From NCBI GenBank assembly GCA_017630115.1, contig JAGBVY010000115.1:1-24914 (forward strand): 24,914 nt of DNA, read 5' to 3'. Below the pieces are notes generated by a model, which did no database searches, had not been told where the DNA came from, and worked only from the letters and a program-made list of their open reading frames with translations. This stretch comes from Tidjanibacter sp. Lineage in GTDB: Bacteria > Bacteroidota > Bacteroidia > Bacteroidales > Rikenellaceae. Each line of letters starts with the position of its first letter. Position 1 is the first letter of the stretch. This document shows positions 1-9,644 of the stretch, in pieces. A program made the position numbers and the translations under genes.

Positions 1-2200
1 GGGTCTTGGCGTGGGCACGAGGATGGTTGTGCAGGTACTCTACCATACTCCGCGCAATGGATATACCGTCGTAGGTGCTCGTACCTCGGCCAATCTCATC
101 CAAAAGCACCAAACTCCTATCGGTTACATTGTTGAGAATCGAGGCGCTTTCGAGCATCTCGACCATAAACGTACTCTCGCCCTGCGAAATGTTGTCGCTC
201 GCACCAACGCGCGTAAATATCTTATCTACAATGCCTATATGAGCACTCTGAGCAGGGACAAACGAGCCAATCTGAGCCATCAGCACAATAAGGGCAGTCT
301 GGCGCAACAGCGCACTCTTACCCGACATATTAGGGCCGGTAATCATCATAATCTGTTGCGTCTGGTCGTCGAGATAGACATCATTGGGAACATACTGCTC
401 ACCCACAGGCATCATCATCTCAATAACAGGGTGGCGACCATCGCGGATGTCGATGAGTTTGTCGTCGCCAATCTCAGGACGCACATACCCTCTTTCGACT
501 GCAATCTTTGCAAACGAGCTAAGGCAGTCCAAATGGGCCACAACCGAGGCGTTGCGTTGGAGCTTTGCAAGCGAGCCCGACAAATAGCCCAACAACTCCT
601 CCCAAAGACGTGCTTCGATGGCCAAAATCCTCTCCTCAGCGCCCAACACCTTCTCCTCATACTCCTTCAACTCGGCAGTAATGTAGCGCTCGGCATTGGC
701 CAAAGTCTGCTTACGCACCCACTCGGCAGGCACTTTGTCCTTGTGCGTATTTCTTACCTCTATATAGTAGCCAAAAACGTTATTGTAACTCACTCTGAGT
801 GAGGGAATACCGGTGCGCTGGCTCTCGCTTTGCTGTATCTCGGCTATGCGGTCTTTGCCGTGTATAGCAACACTACGCAAGTCGTCCAACTCAATATCCA
901 CGCCGTCGGCAATCACACCGCCCTTTTGGATTTGGTTGTTCTGTGGGTCGGGATAGAGCATCGTGGCTATCTTCTCTCGCTCGGCCTGCATCTCTTCAAG
1001 CCTACTTGCCACCACGCCCAAAGCCTCGCTCTGGCTACTATCCAACACCATTTTCAGCTTATCTATTGCCCCCAGCGAATCTTTCAGAGCATTGACCTCG
1101 CGAGGAGTAATGCGCCCAACGGCTATGCGGGCTGCGAGTCGTTCGAGGTCGCTGATTGAGCCCAACAGATCACATACAGCCTCGCGCAACTCGTCGTCGC
1201 CTCTAAGTGCTTCGACAATATCGAGCCTACTGTTGATTTTCTCCACATCCTTAATAGGCATCGTAATCCAGTGGCGCAATAACCTACCACCCATAGGGGT
1301 CGATGTGCGATCAATAGCCTCGGCGAAGGAGCGACGACCATCCGAGGCGCCTGAGCCGAGCAGTTCGAGGTTGCGAATCGTAAAGCGGTCTATCCAGACA
1401 TATTTGTCGGCATCCAGACGTGAGATTGAGCTAATGTGGGAGGTGTTCTTGTGCTCGGTGTAGTCGAGGTAGTACAACACCGCTCCTGCGGCCGTAATAC
1501 CCTCGCCCATACGCTCAATGCCGAATCCTTTCAGCCCCTTAACACCCAGTTGTTTGCAGAGTTTCTTGCGACTAACCTCCTCGTTGAAAACCCAATGGTC
1601 GAGGCGATAGGAGTAGTTCTGACCACTTACAGTGCGCGAGAAAATATCCTCCTTGCCCCTCTCATAGACAATCTCCTTGGGCGAGAAGTTGGCAATAAGC
1701 TTATCGATATACTCTGCCGACCCTTCACCAACATAAAATTCGCCCGTCGAGAGGTCTAACAGGGCTATGCCGTTTTTCTTCTCGCCAAAGTGGATGGCTG
1801 CCAAAAATATATTCTCGCGTGCCGAGAGCACGTTTTCGTTCAAGACCACTCCGGGGGTAACCAACTCCACCACCCCACGTTTTACCAACCCCTTGACACT
1901 CTTGGGGTCTTCAAGCTGTTCGCACACAGCCACACGTCGGCCCGCCCTGACGAGCTTGGGCAAGTAGGTATTGACGGCGTGGTAGGGGAAGCCCGCCATT
2001 TCGATGTAGTTACCCGGACCATTTCCCTTGCGTGTGAGGGCAATACCAAGTATGGAGGCCGCCTCGATTGCGTCCTCGCCATAGGTTTCGTAGAAGTCGC
2101 CCACTCTGAAAAGCAGAATTGCATCGCTGTGGGTGGCCTTCACCGAGAGGTATTGTTGCATCAAAGGTGTTTCCTTCGATTGTTTTTCTTGTTTTGCCAC
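1..2200 (-). CDS. mutS: DNA mismatch repair protein MutS (C-terminus cut off by window edge)
   Basis: MutS recognises base mismatches and small loops in DNA and starts mismatch repair with MutL. The frame is open from 2200 to the left edge (733 codons), so roughly the last 130-150 residues of a usual Bacteroidetes MutS of about 870 are missing. Visible signatures are the mismatch-binding loop motif FRVGDFYE near residue 30, the ATPase Walker A motif GPNMSGKS near residue 622, the GESTFMVEM signature and the Walker B region LVLLDEIGRGTSTYDG. I prefer the GTG start at 2200 because it keeps the conserved ETPLM segment just before QQY; an in-frame TAA lies a few codons upstream. The alternative is ATG at 2161. 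A perfect promoter sits about 30 nt upstream. No frameshift is seen. Confidence 0.97.
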   Translation of the reverse strand, partial: MAKQEKQSKETPLMQQYLSVKATHSDAILLFRVGDFYETYGEDAIEAASILGIALTRKGNGPGNYIEMAGFPYHAVNTYLPKLVRAGRRVAVCEQLEDPKSVKGLVKRGVVELVTPGVVLNENVLSARENIFLAAIHFGEKKNGIALLDLSTGEFYVGEGSAEYIDKLIANFSPKEIVYERGKEDIFSRTVSGQNYSYRLDHWVFNEEVSRKKLCKQLGVKGLKGFGIERMGEGITAAGAVLYYLDYTEHKNTSHISSISRLDADKYVWIDRFTIRNLELLGSGASDGRRSFAEAIDRTSTPMGGRLLRHWITMPIKDVEKINSRLDIVEALRGDDELREAVCDLLGSISDLERLAARIAVGRITPREVNALKDSLGAIDKLKMVLDSSQSEALGVVASRLEEMQAEREKIATMLYPDPQNNQIQKGGVIADGVDIELDDLRSVAIHGKDRIAEIQQSESQRTGIPSLRVSYNNVFGYYIEVRNTHKDKVPAEWVRKQTLANAERYITAELKEYEEKVLGAEERILAIEARLWEELLGYLSGSLAKLQRNASVVAHLDCLSSFAKIAVERGYVRPEIGDDKLIDIRDGRHPVIEMMMPVGEQYVPNDVYLDDQTQQIMMITGPNMSGKSALLRQTALIVLMAQIGSFVPAQSAHIGIVDKIFTRVGASDNISQGESTFMVEMLESASILNNVTDRSLVLLDEIGRGTSTYDGISIARSMVEYLHNHPRAHAKT

Positions 2201-2234
2201 TTGGAGTAGTAATTTTTATGCTGTTTTCAATCTA

Positions 2235-2265
2235 CAAAAATATCATTTTTAATCGGGCTGGCAAA
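2235..2265 (-). promoter_or_regulatory. Bacteroidetes-type promoter for mutS
   Basis: On the minus strand TTTG (2265-2262) is followed after 19 nt by TATTTTTG (2242-2235). This matches the -33 TTTG and -7 TAnnTTTG elements known for Bacteroidetes primary sigma factor promoters. Transcription would begin near 2228, leaving a leader of about 28 nt before the GTG start. Confidence 0.75.
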
Positions 2266-2320
2266 ATTCCACCCGCCATTTTCTTCATTTCCACCGCCTT
2301 ATTTTCGCCAAAGAACAAAA

Positions 2321-2347
2321 GTGCGGAAGCCCTGAGGACTCCCGCAC
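2321..2347 (-). terminator. Hairpin terminator after the 11-residue-repeat gene
   Basis: On the minus strand GTGCGG and CCGCAC pair around an inner stem AGTCC/GGGCT (one G-U pair) with a TCA loop, followed by a T-rich stretch. It lies about 55 nt past the stop of the small gene at 2403 and upstream of the mutS promoter, so it should separate the two units. Confidence 0.7.
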
Positions 2348-2402
2348 CCAACGATTTTTAGTATTTGTATCATTCTACCTTATATTGTAAAATGGTAATT
2401 CC

Positions 2403-2633
2403 CTATTTATTCTCCTCCTCTTCGCTCTCGCCGGTGGCTTCGAGGAAGCGTTCAACGAAACTTATTTCAATGCGTTTGTAGCCATCAACTACACCCTTTT
2501 CAATAGCTTTGTAACCACCTACAACGCCCTCTTCAATAGCTTTGTAGCCACCTACGACTCCCTCTTCGATTGCCTTGTAGCCCTTGGTTACTGCCTCGCC
2601 CACCTTACCTGTTTTGAGTTTATATTCTGTCAT
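2403..2633 (-). CDS. 76-residue protein of tandem 11-residue repeats, function unknown
   Basis: I can name no family function. Residues 18-56 consist of three successive 11-residue units, GYKAIEEGVVG, GYKAIEEGVVG and GYKAIEKGVVD, and a partial fourth, GYKRIE. A short lysine-rich head (residues 1-17) and an acidic tail (ESEEEENK) flank them. An 11-residue period fits three turns of helix, so an amphipathic helix is likely, with V/I/Y on one face and K/E on the other. There is no signal peptide or membrane segment. Similar short YK-IE-GVVG proteins are, as far as I recall, present in gut bacteria as uncharacterised proteins. The gene stands alone, with its own -7 element upstream and a hairpin terminator downstream. 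It is probably a real expressed gene because codon third positions vary between repeats while the amino acids stay the same. Confidence 0.8.
   Translation of the reverse strand: MTEYKLKTGKVGEAVTKGYKAIEEGVVGGYKAIEEGVVGGYKAIEKGVVDGYKRIEISFVERFLEATGESEEEENK
2466..2582 (-). repeat. 33-bp tandem repeats inside the small gene
   Basis: Three full 33-bp units (2582-2550, 2549-2517, 2516-2484) and an 18-bp partial (2483-2466) encode the 11-residue peptide repeat. The units differ at synonymous positions, which suggests selection on the peptide and not recent slippage. Confidence 0.85.
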
Positions 2634-2677
2634 CTTGCAAATTGTATTAAATTGTTATTTCCTTTTGTTTGACGGTG

Positions 2678-2685
2678 CAAAGGTA
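2678..2685 (-). promoter_or_regulatory. -7 element for the 11-residue-repeat gene
   Basis: TACCTTTG on the minus strand matches TAnnTTTG, about 45 nt upstream of the ATG at 2633. A TTTG lies 16 nt further upstream (2705-2702), a slightly short spacing for the -33 element. Confidence 0.6.
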
Positions 2686-2732
2686 TGGCAAGAGATAGCC
2701 CCAAATTCGCCATATATTCCCATTAAATCGCC

Positions 2733-2748
2733 CATTTGTCACCAAATG
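2733..2748. promoter_or_regulatory. Perfect inverted repeat upstream of the AraC-type gene, possible operator
   Basis: CATTTG and CAAATG flank a 4-nt spacer (TCAC). The site lies between the two divergent -7 elements, about 35 nt upstream of the -7 box of the regulator gene. A role as a binding site is inference from position only. Confidence 0.3.
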
Positions 2749-2781
2749 AGAATTTGAGTGGAATTTTGGGAGAATTTATCA

Positions 2782-2789
2782 TACCTTTG
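2782..2789 (+). promoter_or_regulatory. -7 element for the AraC-type regulator
   Basis: TACCTTTG matches TAnnTTTG. It lies 27 nt before the ATG at 2817, so transcription should begin near 2796. This rules out the in-frame ATG at 2736 as the start. No well-spaced -33 TTTG is seen (spacings of 13 and 25 nt only), which could mean the promoter needs an activator. Confidence 0.6.
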
Positions 2790-2816
2790 CAACAACAAGC
2801 AAAACAAAGCATAACT

Positions 2817-3704
2817 ATGAGCAACATCAAAATCGACTACAACCAATGGCGTGACCGCCTGAGCGAATTCACCACCAACGATATGCGTATAGGCACCGAC
2901 GTGATGTTGGTAAAAGAGGGTTTCAACAATCTAAAAGACAAACCTTTCAGGAATGACAGCACAACGTGCATAATCTACATAAAAGGATGGGTGCGCTTTC
3001 GCCTGAATATGAGGGAGTATAGGGCCGAAGCCCCCTGTATGATTATTCTGCCCTACGACGCCATTGTGGAGACGCTCGAAATCTCCGACGACATCCTGAC
3101 ACGCATAGTTGTTATGTCGCGCGAGTTTACCGACAACCTCTTCTCCACGCAGGCCAACACACTCCATCTGCACAAGGATATTATGACCACCCCCGTTATG
3201 GACCTATCCGGTGCCGAAGATGGACTAATCCGCTACTACACAATGTTGAAGGATTTGATTACCCGTTCTCCAAGTCCCTATCGACTCGAAGCCGTAAAGC
3301 ACCTGACGCTTGCTCTATTCTACTCCTACACGAGCATCCGACACACCCACCCTACCGAGGGTAGGCGAGAGCGCAAAGATGAGATACACGAACAATTCAT
3401 CGAACTGGTCAGCCAACACTACAAGTCGGAGCGTGAGCTAACCTTCTATGCTGAGCAGATGTATCTTACGCCCAAATACTTAGCCAAATGTGTAAAGGAG
3501 GCCTCGGGTCGTTCGGCAACGGAGTGGATTGAGCAGTATATAGTCACCGAGGGCAAGGCCCTCCTCTACTCCACCAACCAGACCATACAACAGATTGCCG
3601 ACGCTCTGGGTTTCCAGTCGCAGTCGCTCTTTGGAAAGTATTTCAAGAGGGTCACAGGCCTCTCGCCACGCGACTATCGCAACTCCATAGCCACTCGCGA
3701 GTAG
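2817..3704 (+). CDS. AraC-family transcriptional regulator
   Basis: This is a 295-residue DNA-binding regulator. The C-terminal ~105 residues form the double helix-turn-helix domain of the AraC/XylS family. The first helix-turn-helix is around ELTFYAEQMYLTPKYLAKCVKE. The second is around TIQQIADALGFQSQSLFGKYF, followed by the family ending RVTGLSPRDYR. The N-terminal ~170 residues resemble a cupin-like sensing domain of AraC proteins (a beta-rich stretch followed by PCMIILPYDAIVE), but the ligand cannot be told. The start at 2817 was chosen because a -7 promoter element lies just upstream, inside a possible longer frame from 2736. The gene is alone on its strand and diverges from the small repeat gene; a bidirectional terminator follows. 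Its target genes are unknown, and autoregulation or control of the divergent small gene is possible. Confidence 0.9.
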   Translation: MSNIKIDYNQWRDRLSEFTTNDMRIGTDVMLVKEGFNNLKDKPFRNDSTTCIIYIKGWVRFRLNMREYRAEAPCMIILPYDAIVETLEISDDILTRIVVMSREFTDNLFSTQANTLHLHKDIMTTPVMDLSGAEDGLIRYYTMLKDLITRSPSPYRLEAVKHLTLALFYSYTSIRHTHPTEGRRERKDEIHEQFIELVSQHYKSERELTFYAEQMYLTPKYLAKCVKEASGRSATEWIEQYIVTEGKALLYSTNQTIQQIADALGFQSQSLFGKYFKRVTGLSPRDYRNSIATRE

Positions 3705-3730
3705 CCCCATCTCCCCACCCCCACACAAAA

Positions 3731-3761
3731 AAGGGGAGGCCTCCACATTTGGCCTCCCCTT
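3731..3761. terminator. Bidirectional terminator between the AraC-type gene and yidC
   Basis: An 11-bp perfect stem AAGGGGAGGCC / GGCCTCCCCTT with a 9-nt loop lies between two convergent genes. A-rich sequence precedes it and T/A-rich sequence follows, so it can stop transcription from both sides. Confidence 0.85.
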
Positions 3762-3791
3762 AATAATTATAATAGGTATAACCTTTATTCG

Positions 3792-5798
3792 CTAACGTTT
3801 CGAGCGATACTGACGGCGCTCACGCTCCCTCATCATAGCCTCCTGCTGTTTCTGAGCCTCCTCCAAACGCATCTGCCATTTGCTCTTGCTCTTTTTGCCG
3901 CCATTGGCTTTCACCTTAGCCAACATCTTGGCGCGGAGTTTATCCTCCTTAATACCATAGCGGAAAGCATAGTTCTGGATAATGGTCAGCATCTGCGATA
4001 CAAAGTAGTAGTAGCACAAACCACTGGCGTAGTTATTCATCCACATCAACATCATAATGGGGGTGAAGTAGAGCATCATAAACTTCATACCCGCCATACC
4101 GGGAGCTGCGGTCTGCTGCTCCTGCTCCTTATAGGTGAGTTTGGTGTAGAAGAACAACGTCACGGCCATAATAAGCGCCATAAGGCTAACGTGGTCGCCA
4201 TACCAAGGAATACTGAAAGGCAAGTTCAAGACACTATCGTAGGTCGAGAGGTCCTTCATCCACAAGAAGCTCTGGCCACGCAGTTCAATAGCCGTGGGGA
4301 AGAATCGGAACATCGCAATCAGCACAGGGAACTGAATGAGCATAGGCAAACAACCACCCATAGGGCTGACACCATATTTCTTATAGAGTTCCATTGTGGC
4401 CTGCTGGCTCTTCATCATCTCCTGCTGGTCAGTCTGAGCCTTAGGATATTTGGCCTGAATAGCCATCATCTCAGGGCGAATAGCGCGCATCTTGGCCGAC
4501 GACATCATCGACTTATAAGTCAGGGGGAAGATGAGCAACTTAATAAACAAGGTGAGCAGCAAGATAATCAAGCCAAAGTTGCTGATAAAGCGGCTCAGAA
4601 GGTCGAATACAGGAATCACAATGAGCCTATTGACCCAGCTAACCAACCTACCACCAAGTTGCACAACCTTCTCCAAACCAAGGTCATACTCTTTCAGCAG
4701 AGAGTACTTATTGGGACCGTAGTAGAACTTGAAGTTGTAGCTCTCCTTGTCGGCATCGAAGGGTACACTAACGCTTGCGTAGTAGTCTTTAATGTAGCCA
4801 CTACCGGGTTTGTATGTATCGAAGCCGAGCTCGCCATTGCTGAAACAATCGGGAGCAATCATAATCGACGAGAAGAACTGCTGTTGGAATGCAAACCACT
4901 CAAACTCAGTCTTTACGCTCTCGCTGCGGCTACCGCCACCACGCTTACCAATCTGGCCCATACCGAGTTTCTCGACCTTCCTATCGTCGGGGAACAAGTA
5001 GGAGACAGTGGTGTACATATTCTCATTTTGGTAGCCACGCTCGTTCTGGTAGGAGGTATTGTTCCAAGCAATGTCAAACGAGGTTGCATTGTGCATCCAC
5101 TCTTCCATACCCACAAACCTCACATCGTAATCGACCATATAGTCGTTGGGGCTGAGGGTGTAGCTAAACTCCAAGTATGCACCCTCGTCCATAGGAAGTC
5201 TCAGGGCGATGCGCTGGCTCTGCTGACCATCCTCATCGGTAAAGCTCTCCACACCCGAGGTGGTGAAGTAGAAGTTCTCGGTATTGAGTTTGGTTTCGCT
5301 ATAACCACGACGCATATAGAATCCCAAGTCGAACTTAGCCGTTGCGGGGTCGAACATCTTGATGGGCTCTTTGGCCTCCTCGCCATCGGAGTAGCGGAAA
5401 TAATCTTTCAGGGTAACGTCGTAAATCTTACCACCGCGCGACGAAAGAGTAATACTAACAACCTCGTTCTCAATCGTATAGAACTGTTCCTCGCCCTCCA
5501 TTGCTGCAACCAACTCCTCGCCAAAGTTGCGTGTAAGCTCACTCTGGAAGTGCTGTTTGGCCTCCAACTGATGGTTGGCAATAGCCTCTGTACGAGCCTC
5601 CGAAGCAAGCTCCTCGCTAATCTCATTCATATACTTCTCGGGGTGCTCGGCCCTGTCGATAGAGTCGGCTATATACTGCTCGCGCTGAGCAGCAAAATAG
5701 GCTTCGCGAGCCTTCTCGCTCTGTTTGCCCTGATACCAGCTATAACCAAAGAGTATCAGGCCGATAAGGACGAAGCCTACAATACTTTTTTTGTCCAT
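3792..5798 (-). CDS. yidC: Membrane protein insertase YidC
   Basis: YidC inserts and folds inner-membrane proteins, alone or with SecYEG. The 668 residues begin with a membrane segment (residues ~7-22, GFVLIGLILFGYSW). A large periplasmic domain follows (residues ~60-375), with the beta-sandwich signatures of the Gram-negative 60-kDa type. The C-terminal insertase core carries the usual membrane segments; the conserved amphipathic stretch SSAKMRAIRPEMMAIQAKYP includes the Arg of the hydrophilic groove. The tail is very basic (KKSKSKWQMR...RRQYRSKR), as in other family members that contact the ribosome. Length is on the long side of the Gram-negative family. It lies 39 nt after pyrG on the same strand with no terminator between, and is probably the last gene of the DUF349 gene-pyrG-yidC unit. 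Confidence 0.97.
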   Translation of the reverse strand: MDKKSIVGFVLIGLILFGYSWYQGKQSEKAREAYFAAQREQYIADSIDRAEHPEKYMNEISEELASEARTEAIANHQLEAKQHFQSELTRNFGEELVAAMEGEEQFYTIENEVVSITLSSRGGKIYDVTLKDYFRYSDGEEAKEPIKMFDPATAKFDLGFYMRRGYSETKLNTENFYFTTSGVESFTDEDGQQSQRIALRLPMDEGAYLEFSYTLSPNDYMVDYDVRFVGMEEWMHNATSFDIAWNNTSYQNERGYQNENMYTTVSYLFPDDRKVEKLGMGQIGKRGGGSRSESVKTEFEWFAFQQQFFSSIMIAPDCFSNGELGFDTYKPGSGYIKDYYASVSVPFDADKESYNFKFYYGPNKYSLLKEYDLGLEKVVQLGGRLVSWVNRLIVIPVFDLLSRFISNFGLIILLLTLFIKLLIFPLTYKSMMSSAKMRAIRPEMMAIQAKYPKAQTDQQEMMKSQQATMELYKKYGVSPMGGCLPMLIQFPVLIAMFRFFPTAIELRGQSFLWMKDLSTYDSVLNLPFSIPWYGDHVSLMALIMAVTLFFYTKLTYKEQEQQTAAPGMAGMKFMMLYFTPIMMLMWMNNYASGLCYYYFVSQMLTIIQNYAFRYGIKEDKLRAKMLAKVKANGGKKSKSKWQMRLEEAQKQQEAMMRERERRQYRSKR

Positions 5799-5837
5799 TT
5801 TTTCTTCTTTCTTTTTCGTTTTATTTAAGTCATACTA

Positions 5838-7475
<1,638 letters not shown>

Positions 7476-7484
7476 TTAATTATT

Positions 7485-9449
7485 TTACTCTTGTTCCTTG
7501 TCGATGAGGTTGATTTTCTCAACTATCTCAGCCATTTCCTCCTTAGCGCGTGCAATCTTATTCTCCACATCGCGAATCAGAGCCTCTGCACCCTTCGAGC
7601 GCGAGAAGAAGCCAACGTTGTTCTCCAATGTAGCGATGTCGCTTTCGAGCTGTTTGAGCTTATTGTAGAGCCTATCGCGCTCGTTACGCAACTTGCCGCC
7701 CTGCCCCTTCATACCGCTAATCTTGGTGCGGTAGCGCTCAACACCACGCTCTCTGTCGCCACTACGCAATGCTGCAAAGAGTTTGTCGATAGCCGCACGG
7801 TAGCGATTCTGCAAAGCCTCCTTCTGCTTGATGGGCACAAAGCCAATCTCGTTCCAACGACGCTGGAACTCCTTGATATCCTCAATGCTGCCACCAGTAA
7901 TGTCGAACTGCTCAATCTGCTCAACAAGAGCCGTTTTCTTGGCCAAGTTGTCGGCGTGCTCGGCATCCACACCGGCGAAGTGTTCGCTCTTGCGTGCAAA
8001 GAAGTGGTCGCAAGCAGCCCTAAAACGTTTCCACACAGCGTCGGAGTGACGGCGCGAAACAGGGCCAACCTCCTTCCAACGCTTTTGCAGACCAATAAGC
8101 TCGTCGGAGGTCTTCTTCCACTGCTCACTATCCATAATAGCCTCGGCAGCCTCACAAATCTCCACTTTCAGTTGCAGATTGTGCTCCATCTCGTTTTTGA
8201 TACCCTCATAGAAGGCGCGTTTGAGCTCAAAGAACTTATCGCAAGCAGCACGGAATCGCTCGTAAATCTTCGAGTTATCCTTCTTGGGCGCAAAGCCTAT
8301 GGTCTTCCAAATCTTCTGTATCTCAATGAGTTTGTCCGAAGCCTTATTCCACTCCTTGCGAGTAGTCAGCACCTCGGTCGTAAGGGCCTCCACCCTCTCG
8401 CAGAGCTCGGTTTTCAGAGCCAGATTTTTCTTCTGCTCCTCCTTAATACCCTCGAAATACTCTTGGTGGGTGCGATTGATGCGCGAAGAGGCCTCTTTGA
8501 ATCGCTCCCAGATGCTCTCTTTATGCTCCACAGCCACAGGGCCTACCTCCCTCCACTGCTCGTGCAACTCCTGCAACTTCCTGAAAGCCGCCACAATTGA
8601 CTCTTCGCCGGCCAGAGCCTCAGCTGCCTCACACAAAGCTACCTTAGCTTCCAAATTGCGCTGCAAGTCCAAGTCGCGCAATTCGCGGTTGATTTTCACA
8701 AAGTTGTAGAAATTCTCAACGTGCAGGTTATAGGTCTCCCACACCTCTTTGACGTGGGTCTGAGGAACTACACCCGTCTCCTTCCAACGCTGCTGCAACT
8801 GACGGAAAGTCTGGAAAGTATGACCAACAGTCTCGCCTGCATCCACAAGCGCTTTGAGCTCCTCGATTATTTGTAGTTTTACTTTTAGATTCTCTTCCTT
8901 AACTTGTTCGAGCGAGGACATATACTCCTCCCTACGAGTACGATAGATGGCAAAACACTCTTTGAGCCTCTGCTCTTCGGCCGAAGCGGGCGCAGCAAAC
9001 TCCTCGGCAGCGCCACCCTCCTCAATAAACCTCTTGCGGAGAGTTTCAACCTCAGCACGATGTAGCTTGTAGAAGGCAATCTTCACTGCCTCCACATCGT
9101 AGCGCAAGCCCTGCACTGGGCGCTCCTCAATCAGAGCAGCAAGGTGAGCTACAAGCTCTTCCTTATTCATTTGAGCCACAGCCGACAAAGCCACTCCGAG
9201 TTTATCTTCAACCTCGGCACTCTCCTCAGCAATCTCGTCGTTTTCGAGCTTAAACTCAGGTGCATCGGCAGCCAGTTGAGCCTCCTCTTCGGCAAAGCTC
9301 ACACCCTCCGACGACTCCTCAGAAGCCATCTCATCTTTTTCAGTAACAGCCTCTGCCTCGGTGGCGGGCTCTGCGGTAGAAACTTGTTTCGCATCTTCGG
9401 CAACGCCGACTTGTTCCTCTGGAACAGAATTCAAATTTTCGGTAGTCAT
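7485..9449 (-). CDS. DUF349 repeat protein
   Basis: The 654-residue protein is built from about five copies of the DUF349 helical repeat. Each copy ends in a pattern like LQ-RWKE-G-V and continues into F-AACD-FF. Clear examples are FRQLQQRWKETGVVP, LQELHEQWREVGPV, LIEIQKIWKTIGFAP, LIGLQKRWKEVGPV and IKEFQRRWNEIGFVP. The first ~90 residues are acidic and low in complexity; the last ~70 look like a coiled coil (LRNERDRLYNKLKQLESDIATLENN). The biochemical role of the family is not established. I chose ATG at 9449 because the promoter at 9509-9539 lies downstream of the other possible start (9539). The gene heads a unit with pyrG and yidC, which says little about its job beyond constitutive expression. 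Confidence 0.9.
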   Translation of the reverse strand: MTTENLNSVPEEQVGVAEDAKQVSTAEPATEAEAVTEKDEMASEESSEGVSFAEEEAQLAADAPEFKLENDEIAEESAEVEDKLGVALSAVAQMNKEELVAHLAALIEERPVQGLRYDVEAVKIAFYKLHRAEVETLRKRFIEEGGAAEEFAAPASAEEQRLKECFAIYRTRREEYMSSLEQVKEENLKVKLQIIEELKALVDAGETVGHTFQTFRQLQQRWKETGVVPQTHVKEVWETYNLHVENFYNFVKINRELRDLDLQRNLEAKVALCEAAEALAGEESIVAAFRKLQELHEQWREVGPVAVEHKESIWERFKEASSRINRTHQEYFEGIKEEQKKNLALKTELCERVEALTTEVLTTRKEWNKASDKLIEIQKIWKTIGFAPKKDNSKIYERFRAACDKFFELKRAFYEGIKNEMEHNLQLKVEICEAAEAIMDSEQWKKTSDELIGLQKRWKEVGPVSRRHSDAVWKRFRAACDHFFARKSEHFAGVDAEHADNLAKKTALVEQIEQFDITGGSIEDIKEFQRRWNEIGFVPIKQKEALQNRYRAAIDKLFAALRSGDRERGVERYRTKISGMKGQGGKLRNERDRLYNKLKQLESDIATLENNVGFFSRSKGAEALIRDVENKIARAKEEMAEIVEKINLIDKEQE

Positions 9450-9508
9450 AATCGTAATGTTTTTACGTTTCACTCTGCGCCTATCTATACATAGGTACAG
9501 ATAACTTA

Positions 9509-9539
9509 CAAAAGTAGTGCATTTTGCGCGACTTTCCAA
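9509..9539 (-). promoter_or_regulatory. Promoter of the DUF349 gene-pyrG-yidC unit
   Basis: On the minus strand TTG (9539-9537) and TACTTTTG (9516-9509) are 20 nt apart, matching the Bacteroidetes -33/-7 elements. The predicted start of transcription near 9502 leaves a leader of about 50 nt before the ATG at 9449. Confidence 0.75.
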
Positions 9540-9580
9540 CTCTCAAACAACAAAATAATCACCTCATATTAAATATGGTA

Positions 9581-9588
9581 TATTTTTG
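9581..9588 (+). promoter_or_regulatory. -7 element for the response regulator gene
   Basis: TATTTTTG matches TAnnTTTG, 56 nt before the ATG at 9645. No good TTTG is seen 19-21 nt upstream. It could serve the whole set response regulator-ackA-ptb-buk, since no other TAnnTTTG element is seen in the gaps between those genes. Confidence 0.55.
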
Positions 9589-9644
9589 TAGGAAATCTCG
9601 CCAAAAAGCATTATCTTTCGGGGTTTTAGAAAACATTTATTAAA

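Noticed and set aside
11..802. 263-codon open frame on the plus strand at the left edge
   Set aside because: It is antisense to the MutS frame, which contains Walker A and B motifs over the same bases.
2466..2582. 33-bp repeats as a CRISPR array or minisatellite
   Set aside because: There are no spacers, the repeats are contiguous and in frame within a coding sequence, and differences are mostly synonymous.
2736..2816. Longer N-terminus of the AraC-type regulator from ATG 2736
   Set aside because: The -7 promoter element at 2782-2789 lies inside this extension, so the transcript would start after it.
4191..5828. 545-codon open frame on the plus strand
   Set aside because: It is antisense to yidC, has no family resemblance and arises from the codon use of yidC (few TTA, CTA or TCA codons).
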